Positions 53,885 to 62,593 of a stretch of 64,000 nt of DNA are shown piece after piece. Origin of the DNA: Candidatus Saccharimonadota bacterium. GTDB lineage: Bacteria > Patescibacteriota > Saccharimonadia > Saccharimonadales > Saccharimonadaceae. The translations under genes were made by a program, and so were the position numbers. Numbering within the stretch: the stretch's first letter is position 1; each line of letters starts with the position of its first letter. Location of the stretch: assembly GCA_028289065.1 (NCBI GenBank), contig JAQGHA010000009.1, positions 1-64,000 on the forward strand. Reading direction: 5' to 3'. The notes below the pieces were generated by a model. That model did no database searches and had not been told where the DNA came from. It saw nothing but the letters and a program-made list of their open reading frames with translations.

Positions 53885-55198
53885 ATGTCCGAGCGTTTCC
53901 GAAATCCACCAGAGAAACCTGCTACTCCTCCTCTTATCGAGACGTTTGACAATGATGTAAACGAATCTGGACTTGATAAAAAATATCGCGATAAAGAAAG
54001 ATACCAACTTTTAAAGCCTTTCTTTCTAAAATTAGGTGCAGTTACATTAGCAGCTGCAACTATAATTAATGCTTATTGGGCTGATGTTGAAGACAATCGA
54101 GCCAAGCAAGCTGCCGCCGTAATTTCCATTAACGACATGTCAGAGCCTATGGAAAACGACGTGGATGATATTTCAGACCTACCGGTAGAAGATGACCATA
54201 AGAAAGCAACCTTTTTTATAGACGGATTCAATTCATTCGATGCTGACTATTACAGGAAAAAAATCGGTCCAGGTTTTCGACAGGTAGCGTATGGAGAGGA
54301 GATGTCACTAAGCTTGAATAACGCCTTTTTAAGCCGTGAGGGTATCTATAAAAGCATCGAAAGATTAGTTAAAGCAAATGACTACGAAAGTGTTTCTATA
54401 GCAGCATATAGTATGGGCGGCGACATAGCTATTGAAGCAGCGTCTGACCTTGTGACTAAAACCGATATTGAAGTTGATACAGTTACTACAATGAGTACAC
54501 CTGACGGCTTTAAAGGTTTAAGAAAGTATCAACAAAAAGAATTGAGTGCTGGCTTGGCAATTGCGAACATTCCAGGAGCAGTCGACTCTTCCTGGGTTCG
54601 GAATGGAAGTGAAATGTATTTTTATCGTGATAAATTTACAAAAGGCGAGATGAAAGATTGGTGGAACGTTGCTCATAACTCGGGTGTTGTTATTGATAAC
54701 ATATGGAACCTTATAGAAACCTGGAATGAAGTTGTCGAACGATCAAAAGACCCTAAGCGCACATCGATGCAACTCTTAACCCAACAGGTATACAAGATGG
54801 ACCAGTTCGATATGCTCAAAGAGCTGAAAGCGATATCAGCCCAGCGAGGCGGCAAACAAATGCCAGTATTCGTCTACCTAGGTACAGGTTCACCTGGGTA
54901 TGATTACATGGTTGATGATAAGTTATCGTCAAGTAATTTTGCACGCTATGCCCATGAAACGGATTTAGATTATCTAAGCTATTTAGTACCAGGTGCTATT
55001 CATTCTCAATACTATAAAACGATTGACGAATATAATGAGGTGTTAAAACGTGCCAGTCCGACAATTAGAAGTAACGTTGATGCTGAAATTGCCGCCCATC
55101 ACTTTGCACTCTTAGCTAAGCAAAAACAATCAGAGTCCCTCGCACCTAATAAAGTTGAAGGTGAAAAATACCGCATCTTTGACGTTGTGCAAAAATAA
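53885..55198 (+). CDS. Membrane-anchored alpha/beta-hydrolase-like protein
   Basis: 437 residues. A 45-residue polar N terminus is followed by one transmembrane helix (about 47-63); the rest faces outside. FFIDGFNSFDADYY and VSIAAYSMGGDIAIEA (nucleophile elbow Y-S-M-G-G) indicate an alpha/beta hydrolase; the late acid and His are not certain, though GAIHSQYYKT is a candidate. TATAAT eight bases before the ATG makes it leaderless. No family is recognised beyond the fold. Confidence 0.65.
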   Translation: MSERFRNPPEKPATPPLIETFDNDVNESGLDKKYRDKERYQLLKPFFLKLGAVTLAAATIINAYWADVEDNRAKQAAAVISINDMSEPMENDVDDISDLPVEDDHKKATFFIDGFNSFDADYYRKKIGPGFRQVAYGEEMSLSLNNAFLSREGIYKSIERLVKANDYESVSIAAYSMGGDIAIEAASDLVTKTDIEVDTVTTMSTPDGFKGLRKYQQKELSAGLAIANIPGAVDSSWVRNGSEMYFYRDKFTKGEMKDWWNVAHNSGVVIDNIWNLIETWNEVVERSKDPKRTSMQLLTQQVYKMDQFDMLKELKAISAQRGGKQMPVFVYLGTGSPGYDYMVDDKLSSSNFARYAHETDLDYLSYLVPGAIHSQYYKTIDEYNEVLKRASPTIRSNVDAEIAAHHFALLAKQKQSESLAPNKVEGEKYRIFDVVQK

Positions 55199-55208
55199 CG
55201 TTGTTGGT

Positions 55209-55709
55209 TTACTTTTTTGAACGAACAACTTCGCTAAAAAGCCTCTGCGCTAAAGCCGCGCCTGCGGCAATAACGAATGACCAGAATACTATTGCCATTG
55301 CAATAATTATCACGCCGGGCGCGTCGTCTCGATCAGCCACAATATAAATATAAGGTAAGCCTAAGGTGTAAAATACGCCAACAATTACGGCTGCATTTTT
55401 AATATTCTTTAATAATTTTACAGTTTTTAACGTACGGACAGCATTTCTATCTACCATATGAAGCAACTTTAGTGCCTGATACAGTGCAAAAAAGAATGGA
55501 ATAAGTGAAAGGTATACCCCTATTAATATTGGGGCATACCCACCTACTTTGCCTGTCACTAATTCAGGAACCGTTACTGCACATACAATAATAGCTAAGA
55601 CACCCGCAAGCAGAATGGCTGCTCGTAAAATAATCGTAGGATATACTTCATAGTTGAAGCTACTTCTTATCACCACCAATAATAGTCGAGGCGCCGCGAA
55701 GTGCATCAA
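55209..55709 (-). CDS. DUF2975 membrane protein
   Basis: 166 residues with four transmembrane helices and the polar loop LHMVDRNAVRTLKTVKLLKNIKNAAV, typical of DUF2975. These are usually paired with a small XRE regulator, absent here. The ORF overlaps the SPFH gene by 50 bases; a later start (for example GTG near 55673) is more likely. Function unknown. Confidence 0.7.
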   Translation of the reverse strand: MMHFAAPRLLLVVIRSSFNYEVYPTIILRAAILLAGVLAIIVCAVTVPELVTGKVGGYAPILIGVYLSLIPFFFALYQALKLLHMVDRNAVRTLKTVKLLKNIKNAAVIVGVFYTLGLPYIYIVADRDDAPGVIIIAMAIVFWSFVIAAGAALAQRLFSEVVRSKK

Positions 55710-56427
55710 TTAATTCAACCGGGAATAGCATCATTGTCTTCTGGCTTGGCTCAGTACTAATACGCTCCAATGTTCCAAGCGTACGCAGGTTCAACGCACC
55801 AGGAACCTTCGCAAAGATTGCAGCAGCATCGGCTAGGTTCTGCGCAGCTAGTTTTTCACCATCGGCACCAATAATATTGGCTCGGCGCTCACGTTCGGCT
55901 TCAGCCTGCTTTGCCATGGCACGTTTCATATCTTGAGGGAGCTCGATATTTTGCATTTTTACGTTTTCAATATCGATCCCCCATTTGCTGGTTTCAGCGT
56001 CGACAATTTCTTTAATGCGTTCGCTAATTTCTTCGCGCTTTTGCAATAATTCATCGAGTTCAAAGTTACCAGTAACATCACGTAAAGCAGCTTGGGCAAA
56101 TTGGCTGGTTGCATATACGTAATTAGTTGTTTCAAGTACAGCTTTAGCAGGGTCAACAACTCGGAAATAGACAATCGCATCAATACCAGCCGTAACGTTA
56201 TCTTTTGTAATGATTTCTTGCTTAGGTACATCAATTGGGGTTGACCGTACATCAACGCGAATCATTTTTTGGAAAATAGGAACAATTACTCGCAAACCCG
56301 GTGCTCGTACACCAGTAAAACGCCCCAGCGTTAATACGATCCCACGTTGATATTGATTGACCACTTTTAATCCACTTAAAATAAAAATGGCGACGGCAAT
56401 GATAAGTGTCCAAATTAATGATTCCAT
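55660..56427 (-). CDS. SPFH/stomatin-like membrane protein
   Basis: 255 residues: an N-terminal membrane helix (residues 4-20), then the SPFH (band 7) domain with QYQRGIVLTLGRFTGVRAPG and VDVRSTPIDVPKQEIITKDNV, and an Ala/Glu-rich coiled coil. Stomatin-like proteins form membrane microdomain oligomers. The usual partner NfeD is absent; a DUF2975 gene follows. Confidence 0.92.
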   Translation of the reverse strand: MESLIWTLIIAVAIFILSGLKVVNQYQRGIVLTLGRFTGVRAPGLRVIVPIFQKMIRVDVRSTPIDVPKQEIITKDNVTAGIDAIVYFRVVDPAKAVLETTNYVYATSQFAQAALRDVTGNFELDELLQKREEISERIKEIVDAETSKWGIDIENVKMQNIELPQDMKRAMAKQAEAERERRANIIGADGEKLAAQNLADAAAIFAKVPGALNLRTLGTLERISTEPSQKTMMLFPVELIDALRGASTIIGGDKK

Positions 56428-56462
56428 GTAAACTCCCTGTTCATAGCCTTATTATACCGTAC

Positions 56463-57149
56463 TTAATTATTTATCTTCTTCAAGAAAGCATTGGCCCAGT
56501 TTTTGTAACTTAGATTATTTGGGTGAAATAAATCTGGGGCAAAACCAAACACACTTTGGTTCTCTTGGGTTTCTTTTTGTAGATCGACAAACTTTAGGTT
56601 TGGATATTGATGTAACTCTTCTTCAACTATCGCACTCGCCTGTTTTCCATTTTCAGTACTGCCCGGCCGACTGTTGAAAAGGGGCATGTTTGAAACAAAG
56701 CTGCCGTCCGGTAAGGTTTGAAGTACTTTTTTGAACTTACTACGAAAGGCTGTAGCGTCAAAATCAGCGATATCATTGGCACCAATCTCAATTGTTATAA
56801 TGTCCGGTTTAAGCGTGGCAATAACCGGCGCTTGGTCTTTTAGATAATCGTCCATTTTGGCACCAGTTTTACTTATATTAACAATGCGCACCGATTTACC
56901 ATTCTTGTTTTCAATATTTTTAGCAATTAGCCCAACATAGCCTTTAAACGGATTAGTTGCACCTATACCTTGCGCAGCCGAATCGCCTAAAGCAAGGTAC
57001 GTAATTTCCCCAGTGTCCTTGGATTTTTCAACCCAATATGCGCTATATTTATTCACACTGAGTGATAACCAAAGAAGAGCAGCAAGCACAATTACAATAA
57101 TAAGCCCAGTAATGATTAATAACACTTTTAAACCTCTACTGACCTTCAT
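56463..57149 (-). CDS. SGNH/GDSL hydrolase
   Basis: 228 residues with an N-terminal signal anchor (about 7-30). Block I LALGDSAAQGIGA (nucleophile Ser), block III EIGANDIADF and block V DLFHPN (Asp-x-x-His) are intact. It is an extracytoplasmic esterase or lipase, perhaps acting on envelope lipids or acetylated sugars. Confidence 0.9.
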   Translation of the reverse strand: MKVSRGLKVLLIITGLIIVIVLAALLWLSLSVNKYSAYWVEKSKDTGEITYLALGDSAAQGIGATNPFKGYVGLIAKNIENKNGKSVRIVNISKTGAKMDDYLKDQAPVIATLKPDIITIEIGANDIADFDATAFRSKFKKVLQTLPDGSFVSNMPLFNSRPGSTENGKQASAIVEEELHQYPNLKFVDLQKETQENQSVFGFAPDLFHPNNLSYKNWANAFLKKINN

Positions 57150-57226
57150 TATTTTAGTAAGTCTCGCATAATACTTACTATTATATAGTAGCTGAAGTGT
57201 AGAGAGTTAGTATTATGCTTTAATGG

Positions 57227-57886
57227 CTAGCCTGTTGTACTGTTCGGAGAAGTTAATGGCTTGGATTCTGGTGAACCTTGCTGTCTTAAAAATATAGAAA
57301 GCAGCACAATGCTTGCAACTGCTAAGTATTCACTCTGCCAGTTTTGGAATGATTCAAACCAGAATTGTGGGCCAGTTACATATTCAGTAAAGGTTTCACA
57401 TTTTTGGCCATGCATAAGCCCTTGGCTGCAGTTTTCTCTCGACCCTTCAACCGCATGAAGCGCAAATGACATTAAGAAAAGGAACACAAATACCAGAAAT
57501 AATGAGTTTCGATAGAGTTTAAGCCATATACCGCCCTTACGAACTGGCCAAGGTGAATTCTTAGTTATCGTTTTTCGATTCGCCCCTTGCTCGATATCAT
57601 TTTTAACATCTGGGTTTTTTGATTCCGCTGATCCCCTTTGAAATAGGAATGCCGTTAAAATAATATACGAAGCCATTTGTAAAAATTCGCTTTCCCAGTT
57701 TTCAAATATAGCTTCTCCAAAATGGCCACCGCCAAGGTATTCAGCCATAGAGATAGTTGGCTGATTATGGTCTTCCATGTCTTTATTATTAACTTGAAAG
57801 CCAGTGATGGTTTGGCCAATTACAAAAATTACAAACAATCCAATTAGCACTATAGATAATGAATTATTCTTCCAAAATTTCTTCAT
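57227..57886 (-). CDS. DUF6766 membrane protein
   Basis: 219 residues from MKKFWKNNS (the track starts six codons earlier). Two homologous halves each carry hydrophobic helices and the motif ENWESEFLQMASYIILTAFLFQRGS or QNWQSEYLAVASIVLLSIFLRQQGS, both followed by ESK. This is the DUF6766 pattern common in soil bacteria. Function unknown. Confidence 0.8.
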   Translation of the reverse strand: MKKFWKNNSLSIVLIGLFVIFVIGQTITGFQVNNKDMEDHNQPTISMAEYLGGGHFGEAIFENWESEFLQMASYIILTAFLFQRGSAESKNPDVKNDIEQGANRKTITKNSPWPVRKGGIWLKLYRNSLFLVFVFLFLMSFALHAVEGSRENCSQGLMHGQKCETFTEYVTGPQFWFESFQNWQSEYLAVASIVLLSIFLRQQGSPESKPLTSPNSTTG

Positions 57887-57913
57887 ATTACCATCCTTCT
57901 GCAATTAGTATAC

Positions 57914-58375
57914 TTATTCGTTTAAGTTTTCATCCTTAATGGCTTCATCGAGCGTCTTAGTTTCCGTTTTCTTCATTGCCGATAGCAAATCAGACACATC
58001 GATGTTCTGTTTTTCCGCTAAACGCTCGAGAATATTAACAATTGTATTAATATCGACTTCAGCTTTAAGGTCAGAATGGTAATCAAGTTCAGTTCGAGCT
58101 TCCGAAAGCTTAGCTTCGCGCCTTTGGCTCATAATAACAAAGGTGGATAACAGAATCGCTTCAATCGAGACAGTTGTCGTTAAAAAGCTAAACGGGTATG
58201 TATCAACAATCAAGTTATGCCCAAACACACCAGTATTTAAGAGAATCCAAAACGCAAAGAAAAGTACGTTAATAACAAGAAATGGCATTGAACCGGCCAC
58301 TTTCGTTACGTAACTCGAGATGCGGTCACTTTTGGTGTGAATCTTCTTCGTTTCAATATTTTTATTAATTGCCAT
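57914..58375 (-). CDS. DUF1003 membrane protein
   Basis: 153 residues with two central transmembrane helices. FWILLNTGVFGHNLIVDTYPFSFL and LSTFVIMSQRREAKLSEARTELDYH are the family hallmarks. A cytoplasmic helical C terminus follows. Function unknown. It is ten bases upstream of the DUF6766 gene and likely co-transcribed with it. Confidence 0.88.
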   Translation of the reverse strand: MAINKNIETKKIHTKSDRISSYVTKVAGSMPFLVINVLFFAFWILLNTGVFGHNLIVDTYPFSFLTTTVSIEAILLSTFVIMSQRREAKLSEARTELDYHSDLKAEVDINTIVNILERLAEKQNIDVSDLLSAMKKTETKTLDEAIKDENLNE

Positions 58376-58405
58376 AATAGGTTTAGTATATCACTTGAAT
58401 AATGA

Positions 58406-58693
58406 CTATTTATCGGCCTTAATGGCAGTGATAATATTTTGAATTCTTCGTTGTTTTGTTTCTTCAGCCTTAGCACCGGAAGCTTCACGGTCACGGGTTG
58501 GAATGACGACCATACACTTACCGTCAACTCCTGTTGCAGTACTTTGATAGGTATAGCCATTAATAGTAACCTTTAGCGGTGCACGTCTATTCGCCCTAAT
58601 TTCAGCGAGGTTCTTTTCGGGAATCTCGATAGATGCATGATTTCCATAGCCGATTACTACCGTTTGATAACTGGTTTTTATATTGGCTGTCAT
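58406..58693 (-). CDS. DUF1905-like protein, probably internally deleted
   Basis: 95 residues. Residues 1-65 match the DUF1905 beta-barrel (IEIPEKNLAEIRANRRAPLKVTINGYTYQS). The remainder, GAKAEETKQRRIQNIITAIK, looks like the end of the YdeI/OmdA helix domain that normally follows DUF1905 after an intervening segment. The usual fusion is about 150 residues, so a deletion is suspected. Whether it is still functional is unknown. Confidence 0.55.
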   Translation of the reverse strand: MTANIKTSYQTVVIGYGNHASIEIPEKNLAEIRANRRAPLKVTINGYTYQSTATGVDGKCMVVIPTRDREASGAKAEETKQRRIQNIITAIKADK

Positions 58694-58696
58694 TAT

Positions 58697-58918
58697 TTAA
58701 ACAAATGAACCCGTTTTAACTTCGCCCGTTTTTCGACCAAGCAATAAATCAAATGGCATACTCATCTGCTCACCCATTATATTATTCGAAACTTCGTCAG
58801 CGTACGAGACTGTCCATCCCCCGTATTTAAAATTTCCCGATGTGTCTTCATCAGGACCACCAGGGGCCTGCAAGATTCCATCAAGGGATATAAAAGACAA
58901 TACTACTAGTTTTCGCAT
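58697..58918 (-). pseudogene. Truncated RibD-C/dihydrofolate-reductase-like gene
   Basis: 73 residues covering only the first third of the family: RKLVVLSFISLDGILQAPGG and MPFDLLLGRKT, then a stop (GEVKTGSFV). Full-length members have about 190 residues. The downstream gene begins three bases later, so the rest has been deleted. Confidence 0.75.
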
Positions 58919-58979
58919 AACTTAATGTTAACAAATAGTAGTTAAAAGACCACTATTATTTTAATTTCCTTATTAAGCA

Positions 58980-59009
58980 TTGACTCCTAAAAAACCGATT
59001 AGTTATACT
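58980..59009 (+). promoter_or_regulatory. Strong promoter of the surface-protein operon
   Basis: TTGACT, 18 bases, TATACT; then AAGGAG and ATG at 59036. Confidence 0.7.
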
Positions 59010-59035
59010 CACATTAACATAAGGAGATTATTAAT

Positions 59036-59332
59036 ATGGGTTTGAATCCTAGCGGTAGCGGGCTATCCGCGGCAACAGATGTTTCCTTTAGTAATCCCAC
59101 CAACGATCAAGTTATAACTTACAATTCATCAACTTCAAAATGGCAAAATAAAACCTTTACTGGCGGTGGTAGTTCTTCAATTACCAGCGTAACCGGTAAT
59201 GTCGTGATGTATTCCACCGACCCTGCAGCCAGAGGAACCACTGACCAAACAAAAGTTGTCCTTTTTATTACTTCAACCCAACCAACCGCTATGTTAAATA
59301 ATGACATATGGTTATCACAGCTAACGGTATAG
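59036..59332 (+). CDS. Phage-tail-like/adhesin-like small protein
   Basis: 98 residues, Ser/Thr/Gly/Asn-rich. TDVSFSNPTNDQVITYNSSTSKWQNKTF is the repeat often seen in phage tail-fibre and minor tail proteins (the pattern 'xxLTYNSxTxKWxN'). It has no signal peptide. It forms an operon with the 858-residue protein nine bases downstream. Confidence 0.6.
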   Translation: MGLNPSGSGLSAATDVSFSNPTNDQVITYNSSTSKWQNKTFTGGGSSSITSVTGNVVMYSTDPAARGTTDQTKVVLFITSTQPTAMLNNDIWLSQLTV

Positions 59333-59341
59333 TCACTTAAT

Positions 59342-61918
59342 ATGGCTATTAAAGAATTTACCTCCGAGGGTGTCCCTACTGATGGTACCCAGCTCACGCT
59401 TGCTAACGAAGGTGCTGCTTCTGGTACCGCCATTGCTATTGTAAAGGGAACTGGTGCTTCAATTACTGGTACAGCTGTGCCTGCTGAAGTCATTATGGGT
59501 ACTAAATCAGTCAAAATTGATGTTGCTTCGGGTTCCTACGGGTATTTATCTTGGCCGGAAAGTAGTTTAACCGCAGCCGGTTTCCGAGCTTATCTTAGAC
59601 TAGAAGACACCGCTACGAGCTACTCGATTATTGGTATGGGAAATGGTTCCGGAACTTTAGCGAAAGTAATTCTACTTGCTAATGGGCATTTATATGCACA
59701 AGACCTCACCGGTAGCGTCACATATATAACTCCTGCAGCACTTACTTTCCCTGGAATATATGCAATTGATTTAGTAGCACAAGTTGACACTGCCAATACA
59801 AATGGTCGCATAATGTTTGCCGTTTACGATGCCGATGGTGATTTAACTGGAGGCATGAATGCTCCTTTTGACAGTACAACGGCAAATACCGGTTCGGCTG
59901 CTATTACGAGCTTAAATGTTGGAAAGTTCGAACCAACGCAAGTCGATGCCACAATGATAATCGATAACATTAAGCGAACCGATACCTTTACTCTCATTGG
60001 TCCACAAGCAAGTAGCGCAGCCTATACGGCTGTTATTTCTCCCACCGGCCAACTAGGCCTGAATGCCGGCCAGTTGCGAACATTTTCAGCTGCCAATTCA
60101 ACCGGTAGCCCAACAGTATATGAATGGACCCAAACTGCTGGCCCGGCAATTGCCTTATCTAATGACGACAGTGTCACAACTTCTTACTTGGTACCAGCAA
60201 CAAAAGCAAACGCTTCCGTTACTGTACAACTGAAAGTCGGTAATAATTCGAGCTTATCTGCTCCAGTCAGCGTCACTGACACCATCGATAAGCATGCTAT
60301 TTGGTATATGAAAAGCGGAACACTTACCCCTGGTACCTTCCGAAGGCAAACCCTAGGAGCGACTACGGTCACAGCTACTAACGTTACTACCGATAGCGTA
60401 ACCTTAAACTGGACCGGCGTTACCGGAGCTAGTAGCTATCTTACTGGAAGAAATGGAAGTGACTCCAACGGAAACGGACCTTACGAAACAACCGATTCAT
60501 CGAGCAGCCGTTCTCGTACTTTCATCAATTTATTACCAGATACGACATATACGCTTTACTGTACACCGAAACCAGGTGGTGTTAAGAAGTCGATTACTAT
60601 TACAACCGCCGCTTTACCGCAAACGCAATCGTGGGACTGGTCAGATTCTAACCTACCGTGGGAATACAGTAGTACTTCGGTATTTACCAGTAACTGGCCT
60701 GCAGGAACTACAATCGTTGACCTACAAACTGGTTCCGGTAGCTTTTACGATCGCCTGAGAGCGACTGTAATTGCTGCGAATAAAAGAGTTGTCGTCAGAT
60801 TACCAGCAGGAGTACATAGTTTTTCATCCTTTGTTGTCGCTGGTACTACTGGTGGACCAACGTACGCCTTTGGCTTTTGGCATCCGAATCTACAAGGACT
60901 TCTTGGTCAAGGCCCTGACCAAACTTTCGTACAAATGAATGCAAATAGCGTCAGCCAGGCCCAACTCGATAAAATGAAGACAATGGAAGCAGGTCCGGAG
61001 GGCGGCACAATCAACCATATGGGATTCATGCGTTTAGATGGAACGAGTGCATCCCCTGTGCTACTTGCGGGATTAACATTTAGAGCTGACGACCAGAACA
61101 TACTTACCGATGGTACCGCTTCAACTAAAAGTTATGGCGCGTTCTACCCTGACGTTGCTCCTTTTCAAGGTATTGTACTCTTTGGTGGAACACCAGGAAT
61201 AGTACAATACGTACGATTCCAAGCAGCAGCGCACGCAAAGTTAGGCTTACCACCATTTGAACACTCTAACTTCAATACACAGCTTTCTACATCAATAGTC
61301 ATCTCCCATTGTGAAATGGACGGCCGACTATCACCTGTATTCGATTCAACCCGCCCAAGACGATGCGGTCGTTTGATGGCAAATAATGAAATATCACACA
61401 AAGTTATTGATAGCTGGCTTCATGATGCACTCTATACTCGTTATGCAGCAAACGACCAAAACCGTGATACTTTCGGAACATATGAACTTACTCGTTCAAA
61501 ATTAGATCATTTCAATCCTTCTTGTGCAGGATGGGAATCATGTGCAGCTACAATTAATATAACTGACTGTATTATGGAGATAAACAATCCAAACCCTTCT
61601 TCAGCAACCGGTAATGTATTCCATCTATCATTAACTCCAGTAGGAGCTAATCGACCGAATCCACAAGGTGGCCGCCTTAATGTAACGCGCGGAGTATTTA
61701 CAAGTCCTAAGTACCCTTCAGTCGATGGCTACTTAACTATTCGCGCAATTGCTTCAATGCACTGGGTAACAGATGGTTACAGTAATACGATGAGAATCTA
61801 TGGTTCTAATGGCCAACGTAAGACCCCATATGTTGTAGGAGCATGGCCAGCATCGGCATCAACATTAGCTTCAGCTGGTGTTGACCCTGATACGCACTTT
61901 TTAGTACGAACGACTTAA
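59342..61918 (+). CDS. Large beta-rich surface or tail-spike-like protein (FN3, beta-helix)
   Basis: 858 residues. The first ~225 resemble a LamG/jelly-roll domain, 230-310 a PKD-like Ig domain (VYEWTQTAGPAIALSNDDSV), about 340-425 a fibronectin type III domain (VTTDSVTLNWTGVTGASSYL), and 450-858 a right-handed parallel beta-helix as in pectate lyases and tail spikes (INHMGFMRLDGTSASPVLL; IVISHCEMDG). No signal peptide, membrane anchor or LPxTG is visible. It is probably a phage-derived spike or an exported adhesin using an unknown route. It follows the 98-residue tail-like gene. Confidence 0.65.
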   Translation: MAIKEFTSEGVPTDGTQLTLANEGAASGTAIAIVKGTGASITGTAVPAEVIMGTKSVKIDVASGSYGYLSWPESSLTAAGFRAYLRLEDTATSYSIIGMGNGSGTLAKVILLANGHLYAQDLTGSVTYITPAALTFPGIYAIDLVAQVDTANTNGRIMFAVYDADGDLTGGMNAPFDSTTANTGSAAITSLNVGKFEPTQVDATMIIDNIKRTDTFTLIGPQASSAAYTAVISPTGQLGLNAGQLRTFSAANSTGSPTVYEWTQTAGPAIALSNDDSVTTSYLVPATKANASVTVQLKVGNNSSLSAPVSVTDTIDKHAIWYMKSGTLTPGTFRRQTLGATTVTATNVTTDSVTLNWTGVTGASSYLTGRNGSDSNGNGPYETTDSSSSRSRTFINLLPDTTYTLYCTPKPGGVKKSITITTAALPQTQSWDWSDSNLPWEYSSTSVFTSNWPAGTTIVDLQTGSGSFYDRLRATVIAANKRVVVRLPAGVHSFSSFVVAGTTGGPTYAFGFWHPNLQGLLGQGPDQTFVQMNANSVSQAQLDKMKTMEAGPEGGTINHMGFMRLDGTSASPVLLAGLTFRADDQNILTDGTASTKSYGAFYPDVAPFQGIVLFGGTPGIVQYVRFQAAAHAKLGLPPFEHSNFNTQLSTSIVISHCEMDGRLSPVFDSTRPRRCGRLMANNEISHKVIDSWLHDALYTRYAANDQNRDTFGTYELTRSKLDHFNPSCAGWESCAATINITDCIMEINNPNPSSATGNVFHLSLTPVGANRPNPQGGRLNVTRGVFTSPKYPSVDGYLTIRAIASMHWVTDGYSNTMRIYGSNGQRKTPYVVGAWPASASTLASAGVDPDTHFLVRTT

Positions 61919-61939
61919 GACTTACTTAGGTACAACAAA

Positions 61940-61974
61940 AGAGCCCACTGCGTTATCACAACGGAGCGGGCTCT
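61940..61974 (-). terminator. Terminator of GC-rich cassette 3
   Basis: AGAGCCC and GGGCTCT enclose an inner GC-containing loop; on the minus strand it is followed by TTTTGTTG. Confidence 0.75.
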
Positions 61975-61999
61975 GACGTTGTGTGCAGTGGGCATTCGG

Positions 62000-62470
62000 T
62001 TACGAGCGCTTCCTAATCTGGATGTAGCTGGTCTTCAGGTCCTCGTAAGGCCGATCGATTCGCTTGATGTCCTCAGCGCTTGTGACGTACACCATGATGG
62101 TCCTGTGCTCGATTGCGTACGTTCGCGGGTTGCTATAGCCCGAAGCGATGTCCATCGCCACGCCGAACGGAACTTTAGTGACTGTCGTCCAGACGCAGCC
62201 TTCTACCAGGTAGTGGCTACCAAGCAGCGATTGTAACCGCTCGATTTCGCGAAGCAGATATTCCGCATTCAAGAAGCTGGTTTTGCCGACGGTGCAAAAA
62301 TCGACGGAACCTTGCACCGCTCTGCGACCGACATACAGTCGCAGCGGAACAGTTGAGCGTAAAACCTCCTGAATTGCTTCATCGATGTTCTGGCGCGTCG
62401 CGGCTGCTATTTCTGCAGCTTTGAAGATATCTTCTTCGCGACGTAGTGCTCGACTTCTTTTTCCAAACAA
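62000..62470 (-). CDS. GC-rich hypothetical protein (cassette 3)
   Basis: 156 residues with a TTG start, preceded by AGAAGGG. It is helical and basic at the N terminus (RALRREEDIFKAAEIAAATRQ), then mixed (VPLRLYVGRRAVQGSVDFC; HRTIMVYVTSAEDIKRID). Codons are C/G-rich compared with neighbours. It has its own promoter (TTTACA, 17 bases, TATAAT) and terminator. No family is recognised. It shares this cassette layout, but no visible protein similarity, with the genes at 24562 and 25737. Confidence 0.65.
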   Translation of the reverse strand: MFGKRSRALRREEDIFKAAEIAAATRQNIDEAIQEVLRSTVPLRLYVGRRAVQGSVDFCTVGKTSFLNAEYLLREIERLQSLLGSHYLVEGCVWTTVTKVPFGVAMDIASGYSNPRTYAIEHRTIMVYVTSAEDIKRIDRPYEDLKTSYIQIRKRS

Positions 62471-62521
62471 TGTTCACACCCTTCTCGTGCCTCAACCAAG
62501 ACGATCTTGACTGATTTGGCG

Positions 62522-62550
62522 ATTATACGTCATTTTTGTATTGTTGTAAA
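62522..62550 (-). promoter_or_regulatory. Promoter of GC-rich cassette 3
   Basis: On the minus strand TTTACA, exactly 17 bases, TATAAT; about 50 bases of leader to the TTG start. Confidence 0.75.
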
Positions 62551-62593
62551 TATAATGTTATATGTCAACTATCCGCCGACGCTCAAAATACTT

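Noticed and set aside
58306-58560. 84-codon minus-strand ORF
   Set aside because: Frame shadow of the DUF1003 and DUF1905 genes.
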